12,379 bases of DNA from Caldifarciminota bacterium (GTDB lineage Bacteria > Hydrothermota > E44-bin80), in the NCBI GenBank assembly GCA_023127905.1, contig JAGMEZ010000177.1, positions 1-12,379 of the forward strand. Direction: 5' to 3'. The notes under the pieces are model-generated. The model did no database searches. It saw only the letters and a program-made list of their open reading frames with translations, and was not told where the DNA came from. The position numbers and the translations under genes were made by a program. Below are positions 6,946 through 12,379 of the stretch, piece by piece. Within the stretch, counting starts at the first letter, position 1; each line of letters starts with the position of its first letter.

Positions 6946-9744
6946 ATGAAATATAGGTATGCTAATAAAGGAATTAGTAAAATCAAAGCTGCGTTGAATA
7001 AAGGATGGGTAATTGCCAACCACATTCTGGTGTCGTTTCATGTTGCCTTTATCTCGTCGGTGCTATCAATTCCGGGATTTGTACTGAGCAGAGGTGAAGT
7101 ACTGAAATTCATGTTCACTTCCAAGGAGACGATAATTTCTCTCATATTCTGGTACATTACATTCCATACAGGAATAGCAATACATGAGATGGGGCACTAT
7201 TTAGTAGCAGTGAGATTAAGTGCATTGCATGCAGATTTGCTTCCCTACCCACAGAGGAAAATAGCTCAACCAATTTTTAAGAGAATTTTTTTCTACATTG
7301 CGATTTTTATCAAGATTCCTTTCGGTAGATTGAAAGGGGTAACAAAAACAGGTTTAGAGTATCACCCTGATGCGCCTTATAACTTAGCTGTTTCAGCAGC
7401 CGGTCCTGCAGCGAGTAAGAAGTTGGCTTTAATTACTCTTCCAATCGCGATTATTCTCCTGATTATCGGTCTGATTCTTGATGTTAGACTAGCAGTTTAT
7501 GTGAGCAGATTATTTTTAGGCTTCGGACTTGTAGGGCTACTTGATTTCCTTTTTGCTGATCCTGGTAAATATAGGGAATTTATGGCAAGGGAAACTGCTG
7601 CAGCAAAAGTGTCGCAAAAGACAGAAGTTCTTATCAAAGAAAAAGATAAAACATGGAAAGATAAGGTTAAGCAAGTTAAGGAATTAATGGTTAATACGAG
7701 GATGCAAAGAGTTATTCTTAAAGGTAGAAGAGAAGTACGGGTTCCATGGCAATTTAGAAACTGTGGTATGGGAGGACGTCATACGGAAAAGGAATTTCCA
7801 GAAAGCAATATTAGTCTACAAGAAAGTATGTTTGTTCCTTTGAGCGTAAGTGACTATGAGGAAGCTCAGGAGATGACTATAACCCTTCAGACCAGATTAA
7901 AAGAGATTATCGAGAATTCAGAAGGTTGTGCGGTAAAGGGTATTGGAACTGAAGGTGGAATTGCTGGATACATTAAGAAAGAACCAGGTGATATTTTACC
8001 TGTACAAAGATTATGGCGTATGCAGAAACAAGCTATTAAAGATTGTGGATATATTCCGGGGAAAGATGTAGTAATAGCACTCGACCCGGCAGCAAGTGAG
8101 CTTGAAAATGCTTACAGGAAGACAACAGGTGTAAAGGATGAAATAGGAACATATGAAGCATGGAGGGATGAAAATCAGCCGGTTCTATCAAGGGATGAAC
8201 TTTTCGAAATATACAGGAAGGCGATAGAGGATGACGACTTACCAATAGTTTCGATTGAAGATGGTTTTGCAGAAGATGATGATGCTGGGTGGAAACTCAT
8301 AATGGAAAAACTTGGTGACAAGATTCATGTTATCGGTGATGATAATATTACGACAAAAGATTCTTCAATAGAAGAAAAGGCGGGAAAAGGCTTAATTAAT
8401 ACCGCTTTAATAAAACTCAATCAAATTGGATCGGTTACAGAAGGAGTGCTTGCCATACTTACTGCGATAGGGAAAAATCTTGAGGTAGTAATCTCTCATC
8501 GGTCTAAATCGCCAATTGAGGATTTTGAAGCTCAGGTTGCTCTTGCTGCAAATTCCCTTGGCTTGAAAGCAGGTGGAGGTTCTAATTCTGAGAGATTGTG
8601 TAAATATGAATCGGTTGTGAGGGTAATGAGAGAAATTCAACGGAAACTCGCCATTGGAGAGGAAATCAAGGTTGATCCAAGAAAAGAAGCTTTAGTAAAA
8701 ACCTTAACAGATAATCTATCGATAACCGAAATTGTCACACGTGAAGTATCAACGAACACTGGAATCCCAACTGTTGGTGTTGAGGTGAAAGTTGGGATAA
8801 AAGGAAGTAAAAAATGCTCGAAACTTTTCACATTTGGAGGTGCAACTCCGCTTGGAACATCAGCAGGAACAGACGAGGCTATTCATCTTATCGATAGTAT
8901 CATTCCTGCTAACTCCCCGGTTACAAAGAGATATCCCGACCTATTCGAGCTTCAAAAAATTGATAAGACGTATCGATTCAAGAAACATGTAAGTGATGAA
9001 ATAGTTGCATCAAAGAAGGACGATGAACTATCTGAATCATGGAGGAGGGCAAAACGTTTCAAGGGGAAAGGCTGTCTCAATGCAGTGGATAATGTAGATA
9101 AGCTTATTTCTAAAGCCCTTCTTGGGAAGAGAATTCCTGAGCTTGGTGGAGTGATGGAGTTAGATAGAATGTTATTGGAACTTGAAAAGAGTTTAGCCAT
9201 AGAAAGAGGGACCTTGTCTCCTGATGCATCAAAGGATGAGCAGATAAAGGTTATGCAGAGAAAGGGTAATTTAGGAATGAATGCAATTCTTTCAGTATCC
9301 TTAGCCTTAGCAAGGTTAAAAGGGACTATGGAGGGAAAAGTATTATGGGAAGTGATAAGGGATCAGATGGCTACTACAATGAGTAAGACGATTGTGGCTA
9401 ATGGGGGGATAAAATTGTTTGATTCGCTTAAAGAAAGTTTAATCTCTTACAGAAAGAGAATGGCACGATTTGAAAAATCTGTTAAAGAGGGAGAACAAGT
9501 AGAAGAAGTTAAACTTTCTATAGAACAAGAGGCTGCCATAACAGATGAACTGAATCAGATTATAGAAAGATTACGGGCAGAAGGGAGAAAAAAAGGTCAA
9601 GAGCTATGGGGAATCATTAAAGAAGAGTTGACCTTTGGAGAATTAAGCATAGGTCTCCAGATAGTTAATGAAAATAAAGATAATGATGTAAAACTTTATC
9701 AGCTATTGAGAGAACAGCTGCCTGTTTACGTAACAGAAGAATAA
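6946..9744 (+). CDS. Fusion of M50 membrane metalloprotease-like domain and circularly permuted enolase
   Basis: The protein is 932 aa from ATG 6946. Residues about 20-210 are membrane-embedded and resemble M50/site-2 proteases: HEMGH at 80-84 inside a helix, NLAVSAAGPAASK at 146-158, and LDFLFADPGKY at 199-209 where the family has its third metal ligand. After a basic helical linker (about 220-265), residues 266-570 are the enolase TIM barrel. By comparison with yeast enolase I place H279 (H159), E293 (E168), E336 (E211), D380 (D246), E438 (E295), D465 (D320), K490 (K345), H518-R519-S520 (373-375) and K541 (K396), all retained. The normal N-terminal enolase domain follows at about 590-805. 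TREVSTNTGIPTVGVEV stands for the family's AREILDSRGNPTVEVEV, GTSAG at 637-641 stands for the GASTG loop, and GKGCLNAVDNV and LGMNAILSVSLALA follow. About 55 extra residues interrupt it, and a charged helical tail (806-932) ends the protein. Enolase interconverts 2-phosphoglycerate and PEP. Whether both halves are active is unknown. Confidence 0.85.
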   Translation: MKYRYANKGISKIKAALNKGWVIANHILVSFHVAFISSVLSIPGFVLSRGEVLKFMFTSKETIISLIFWYITFHTGIAIHEMGHYLVAVRLSALHADLLPYPQRKIAQPIFKRIFFYIAIFIKIPFGRLKGVTKTGLEYHPDAPYNLAVSAAGPAASKKLALITLPIAIILLIIGLILDVRLAVYVSRLFLGFGLVGLLDFLFADPGKYREFMARETAAAKVSQKTEVLIKEKDKTWKDKVKQVKELMVNTRMQRVILKGRREVRVPWQFRNCGMGGRHTEKEFPESNISLQESMFVPLSVSDYEEAQEMTITLQTRLKEIIENSEGCAVKGIGTEGGIAGYIKKEPGDILPVQRLWRMQKQAIKDCGYIPGKDVVIALDPAASELENAYRKTTGVKDEIGTYEAWRDENQPVLSRDELFEIYRKAIEDDDLPIVSIEDGFAEDDDAGWKLIMEKLGDKIHVIGDDNITTKDSSIEEKAGKGLINTALIKLNQIGSVTEGVLAILTAIGKNLEVVISHRSKSPIEDFEAQVALAANSLGLKAGGGSNSERLCKYESVVRVMREIQRKLAIGEEIKVDPRKEALVKTLTDNLSITEIVTREVSTNTGIPTVGVEVKVGIKGSKKCSKLFTFGGATPLGTSAGTDEAIHLIDSIIPANSPVTKRYPDLFELQKIDKTYRFKKHVSDEIVASKKDDELSESWRRAKRFKGKGCLNAVDNVDKLISKALLGKRIPELGGVMELDRMLLELEKSLAIERGTLSPDASKDEQIKVMQRKGNLGMNAILSVSLALARLKGTMEGKVLWEVIRDQMATTMSKTIVANGGIKLFDSLKESLISYRKRMARFEKSVKEGEQVEEVKLSIEQEAAITDELNQIIERLRAEGRKKGQELWGIIKEELTFGELSIGLQIVNENKDNDVKLYQLLREQLPVYVTEE

Positions 9745-9781
9745 TAGTGTAGAGTAGAGTGAAAATGAGGAACATATATAG

Positions 9782-11626
9782 ATGGAAAGAGAGCTAAAGA
9801 AAAAACTCACTTCTTTAGATGTTTTTTGCGTAGCAACGGGGGCAATGATTAGTTCGGGACTGTTTATTCTTCCTGGATTAGCCTTTGCTAAAGCGGGTCC
9901 AGCGGTTATCATCTCTTACGTTATAGCAGGGGTGTTCTGTATCCCTACTCTTTTAAGTATGGCAGAATTAACTACTGCTATGCCTAAAGCTGGTGGAGAC
10001 TATTTCTATATTATGAGAGGATTTGGACCCCTTTTAGGAACAGTAGCTGGATTTTCAACCTGGTTTTCTTTAAGTTTAAAGGGAGCATTTGCCCTTATAG
10101 GTATGGGGGCTTATTTAAGTATAATAACTCCAATTCCGATATCTATCATTGCTCTGTTTTGCTGTATATTTTTTATTGCTTTGAATCTAATAGGCGCAAA
10201 GGAAGCAGGAAGATTTCAGGTGTTTTTGGTTTTAGGACTTTTGGGAATACTTTTGATATATATTCTTTGGGGTTCAAGAACAGTAAATCCTCAAAATTTC
10301 ACTCCATTCTTTTCTAAAGGATTAGGCTCTGTATTTGCAACCGCAAGTTTTGTTTTTATTTCTTACGGAGGATTGACTAAGGTTGCTGCCTTGGCTGAAG
10401 AAACAAAAAATCCAGGGAAAAATCTTCCATTAGGCATGTTTCTTTCGCTCATTGTCACCTCTATTTTTTATGCTCTGGTTATTTTTGTAACTACAGGTGT
10501 CTTAAATCCTGAACACCTAAGAGGGAGCCTTACCCCGATCTCAGACGGAGCAGGGATTTTTGGAGGAGATATTTTAAAAATAATAATAAGCATCGGTGCA
10601 TTTTTAGCTTTTATATCTACAGCAAATTCAGGGATCATGACTGCTTCAAGATACCCATTGGGAATGAGTAGAGATAAACTTTTACCTGTAAATTTTCAAA
10701 AATTAAGTTCAAGGTTTAAGACTCCTTATGTTTCTATTCTCTGTACCGGATTTTTTATGGTTGTAGTTATTCTGTTCTTAAGGCTTGATTTATTGGTAAA
10801 GGTTGCCTCAAGTATCTTGATCTTGCTCTACATTTTTGCAAATTTGACCTTAATTTTGTTCAGGGAGAGTAAAATCCTTAGTTACAGACCCAAATTCCAT
10901 TCTCCTCTTTATCCTTATTTGCAAGTCTTTGGGATATTAGGAGGTCTTTTTCTTTTAATTGAGATGGGAACATTTATTGTCTTTCTAACTATGATATTCC
11001 TTTTATTAGGGTTTGCCTGGTATAAGATCTATTCACAAAAAAGAACCAGGCAGGATTCTGCTTTAATATATGTTTTAGAAAGACTTGTATCCAAGGATAA
11101 AGAATTAACCTCAGATAATCTTCTTACTGAACTGCGGGATATCGTTATTACGAGAGATGAACTTACAAAAGATAGATTTCATAAACTTATTGAGGAATCT
11201 ATGGTTGTTGATATCGAAGAGGTTTTAGAAATGGAGGATTTCTTTAGAGATATCTCGAATTTTTTAGCCAAGGAGTTGAATTCAAAGCCACAGGGATTAT
11301 TTAAAAAATTTATAGAAAGAGAAAAAGAATCTAGTACAGTAATAAGGAAAGGTATGGCTATTCCCCATATTTGTGTTAAAGGCAAAAAGATCGTTAAGAC
11401 TCTTTTAGTAAGAGCAAAAGCAGGAATTATTTTCCCTCAGGATGAAGTGGTACATATTGCATTTGTTCTTGTAGGCTCATCAGGGGAACGAATTTTACAC
11501 TTAAAGATTTTAGCTGCTATTGCTGAGATTACTCAAAGCCCTGAATTTGATAAGAATTGGCTTGAGGCAAGTAGTAAAGAAGAGTTAAAAAACATCATCC
11601 TCTTAGCTGAGAGAAGAAGAGGTTAA
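9782..11626 (+). CDS. APC-family amino-acid permease fused to a PTS EIIA type-2 domain
   Basis: The 614-aa inner-membrane protein has an APC transporter core (about 8-416, some 12 helices). GAMISSGLFILPG at 20-32 is the helix-1 substrate/ion motif, followed by AKAGPAVIISY. The conserved cytoplasmic loop SYGGLTKVAALAEETKNP covers 194-211. A charged linker (417-485) leads to an EIIA type-2 (PtsN/fructose-like) domain at about 486-612. It contains REKESSTVIRKGMAIPH, in which H529 is the family's phosphorylated histidine, and later VLVGSSGERILHLKILAAIAEI. The core probably imports or exchanges amino acids; the EIIA part would be a phosphorylation-controlled regulatory module rather than a sugar carrier. 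ATG 9782 has GAGGAA nine bases upstream and lies 37 bases after the M50-enolase stop, so the two are likely co-transcribed. The substrate cannot be assigned. Confidence 0.92.
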   Translation: MERELKKKLTSLDVFCVATGAMISSGLFILPGLAFAKAGPAVIISYVIAGVFCIPTLLSMAELTTAMPKAGGDYFYIMRGFGPLLGTVAGFSTWFSLSLKGAFALIGMGAYLSIITPIPISIIALFCCIFFIALNLIGAKEAGRFQVFLVLGLLGILLIYILWGSRTVNPQNFTPFFSKGLGSVFATASFVFISYGGLTKVAALAEETKNPGKNLPLGMFLSLIVTSIFYALVIFVTTGVLNPEHLRGSLTPISDGAGIFGGDILKIIISIGAFLAFISTANSGIMTASRYPLGMSRDKLLPVNFQKLSSRFKTPYVSILCTGFFMVVVILFLRLDLLVKVASSILILLYIFANLTLILFRESKILSYRPKFHSPLYPYLQVFGILGGLFLLIEMGTFIVFLTMIFLLLGFAWYKIYSQKRTRQDSALIYVLERLVSKDKELTSDNLLTELRDIVITRDELTKDRFHKLIEESMVVDIEEVLEMEDFFRDISNFLAKELNSKPQGLFKKFIEREKESSTVIRKGMAIPHICVKGKKIVKTLLVRAKAGIIFPQDEVVHIAFVLVGSSGERILHLKILAAIAEITQSPEFDKNWLEASSKEELKNIILLAERRRG

Positions 11627-11729
11627 AAATATCTTGATATAATCCGAACAAACTAAACCGATATTGTGGATTGAAATTTTAAATTAATTATAAGGATTTA
11701 AGAAGATACAGATTATAAGAAAAGCTACC

Positions 11730-11864
11730 TTAATTTTTTTTCTCTAATTCTTTCTTTAAAGATGATAATTCATTCCTGGTGCGTCTGAGAGAGGAAGATA
11801 GAGATAAGATATAGATAATGGTACCCACCCAGATTATTGAATATGCGATGGTTAGATAGAGCAT
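11730..11864 (-). CDS. ccmD: CcmD-like small membrane protein
   Basis: This 44-codon ORF starts at ATG 11864 with AGGAGG four bases upstream. The product begins MLYLTIAYSIIWVGTIIYIL, one transmembrane helix with the Y-x-x-W-x-G pattern of CcmD. A basic segment SLRRTRNELSSLKKELEKKN follows, the usual charged coiled-coil tail. CcmD is a small partner of the CcmABC haem exporter in cytochrome c maturation (system I) and sits in the inner membrane. In known genomes it follows ccmC; here no ccm gene lies within the 515 bases upstream, which hold hairpin repeats. The next gene downstream is the convergent permease, so it looks isolated. Alternatives are a generic single-helix protein of similar form. 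The ribosome site, pattern and length make a real gene likely. Confidence 0.7.
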   Translation of the reverse strand: MLYLTIAYSIIWVGTIIYILSLSSSLRRTRNELSSLKKELEKKN

Positions 11865-11901
11865 AATTCCTCCTTTTCTAAAGAACATCCCTCCAACAAG
11901 T

Positions 11902-11969
11902 CCCCCTTTTATAAAGGGGGATTTAGGGGGATTTTAAATCCCCCCTGTCCCCCCTTTTTCAAAGGGGGG
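11902..11969. repeat. Cluster of three GC-rich hairpins (C5/G5 palindromic repeat)
   Basis: Three perfect stems lie in 68 bases. CCCCCTTT/AAAGGGGG is at 11902-11909 with 11913-11920. GGGGGATTT/AAATCCCCC is at 11926-11934 with 11936-11944. CCCCCCTTT/AAAGGGGGG is at 11949-11957 with 11961-11969. This is the kind of C-run/G-run palindrome that recurs, often in tandem, in many environmental bacterial genomes. It has no coding capacity and stands out sharply from the AT-rich surroundings. It may also end transcription coming from the right. Confidence 0.8.
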
Positions 11970-12274
11970 TATAGAGTTCGTTTCGCTTTTCATATTCTTT
12001 CATGTTATTTTTCCCACTACCAATTAGGTTAGAAATAACTTCGTTTTGATCGTTATTATCGTTCATTTTCTTTCTGCTTTTTACATTTCACAATAAATAA
12101 CTACGAATAACTATCAATATACAATTAATATACAATTATTCTTCCATGACTTCAACTTATCATTTTTTACTTACCATTACTTTCAGCATTCATTCTTTTA
12201 ACGTTAATAAATATACAATTGTGCTGTAAAAATATTCCCAAATTCTTCTTTTAATTTCTTTACGTTCTCCTTGT
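11970..12274. other. AT-rich intergenic stretch with no convincing gene
   Basis: About 300 bases between the two hairpin repeat regions. The only ORF of note is a minus-strand one of 35 codons (ATG 12066 to a TGA at 11959-11961 inside the hairpin cluster), beginning MNDNNDQNEVISNL. It has no good ribosome site and I recognise no family in it. Otherwise I see only AT-rich sequence, short direct repeats and many stops in all frames. Confidence 0.5.
12116..12220 (+). repeat. Short direct repeats AATATACAATT
   Basis: AATATACAATT occurs at 12116-12126, again directly after it at 12127-12137, and a third time at 12210-12220. The first two are a tandem 11-base duplication. They may be chance in AT-rich DNA or remnants of replication slippage; no function is implied. 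Confidence 0.4.
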
Positions 12275-12374
12275 CTTTGCGAGGAGTGAAACGACGTGGC
12301 AATCCGACAAAGTCGTTGCGAGGGACATAGTCCCGTGGCAATCTCGAGATTGCTTCACTTCGTTCGCAATGACC
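12275..12374. repeat. Palindromic GCAATCTC/GAGATTGC-type repeat element
   Basis: The stretch contains several nested inverted repeats: CGAC-AAA-GTCG (12305-12315), GGGAC-ATA-GTCCC (12322-12334) and the perfect 16-base palindrome GCAATCTCGAGATTGC (12338-12353). The outer arms TTGCGAGGAGTGAA and TTCACTTCGTTCGCAA can pair imperfectly, so the whole element could fold into one long cruciform. The motif family (TTGCGAG...GGCAATC...GATTGCTTC...CGCAATGAC) recurs in many environmental bacterial genomes as non-coding dispersed repeats. GC content is well above the surroundings. The element runs to within five bases of the window edge and may continue. Confidence 0.8.
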
Positions 12375-12379
12375 AGTGA

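Noticed and set aside
8036..9200. Minus-strand open frames inside the enolase-encoding region
   Set aside because: They lie opposite conserved enolase motifs and have low-complexity products typical of antisense frames.
6946..9744. Frameshift or chimeric assembly as the explanation for the fusion
   Set aside because: The frame is continuous, the coding character is even, and the permuted domains join through a plausible linker. It remains checkable by read mapping, but the sequence gives no sign of it.
11627..11729. Rho-independent terminator between the permease and ccmD
   Set aside because: Only a weak ATATC-TTG-ATAT stem right after the permease stop and an unpaired T run near 11732-11741; no stable stem followed by a T run was found.
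11959..12066. 35-codon minus-strand ORF beginning MNDNNDQNEV
   Set aside because: It ends inside the hairpin repeat, has no clear ribosome site and no recognisable family. It could be a remnant, but I cannot support it as a gene.
11902..12374. CRISPR array
   Set aside because: The repeats are of two different families, palindromic, without regular spacing or spacers, and no cas genes are present.

Overview
The window looks like chromosome from an uncultured, AT-rich Gram-negative bacterium. The gene order pgpA-cinA-thpR, the CheW/receptor genes beside an ExeA-type ATPase, a free-standing S23 gene and two kinds of GC-rich hairpin repeats remind me of Omnitrophota or similar environmental lineages. 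That placement is inference; no rRNA or other decisive marker is present.

Left block (1-6714, all minus strand). Read in the direction of transcription it holds an ExeA/GspA-type AAA ATPase, a CheW protein, a six-helix methyl-accepting receptor with no evident periplasmic sensor, a second degenerate CheW-like protein, pgpA, cinA, a 23S-IVS-type S23 gene flanked by inverted repeats, and thpR. Spacing is tight, with two overlaps: ATPase/CheW, and degenerate CheW/pgpA through GTGA. A good sigma70-type promoter lies just upstream of the ATPase gene, so the block may be one long operon. It mixes a chemosensory module with housekeeping genes (lipid phosphatase, NMN deamidase, RNA cyclic phosphodiesterase). 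No CheA, CheY, CheR or CheB is in view.

Right block (6715-11626, plus strand). A second promoter points the other way across a 231-bp divergent spacer and drives the most unusual gene here. It encodes a 932-aa protein with an N-terminal membrane-embedded M50 (site-2-protease-like) domain carrying HEMGH. This is fused to an enolase whose two domains are in swapped order: the catalytic TIM barrel comes first and the canonical N-terminal domain second. By motif comparison every enolase catalytic and metal-binding residue I could place is still there. Next is an APC-family amino-acid permease fused to a PTS EIIA type-2 domain with its phospho-histidine. Enolase makes phosphoenolpyruvate, and PEP is the phosphate source of the PTS, so a membrane-bound enolase beside an EIIA-tailed transporter suggests a functional link. 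That link is a hypothesis.

Right edge (11627-12379). A small minus-strand ORF of 44 codons with a perfect Shine-Dalgarno looks like ccmD. It is followed by a cluster of three GC-rich hairpins, an AT-rich stretch with short direct repeats and no convincing gene, and a second family of palindromic repeats that reaches almost to the window end.
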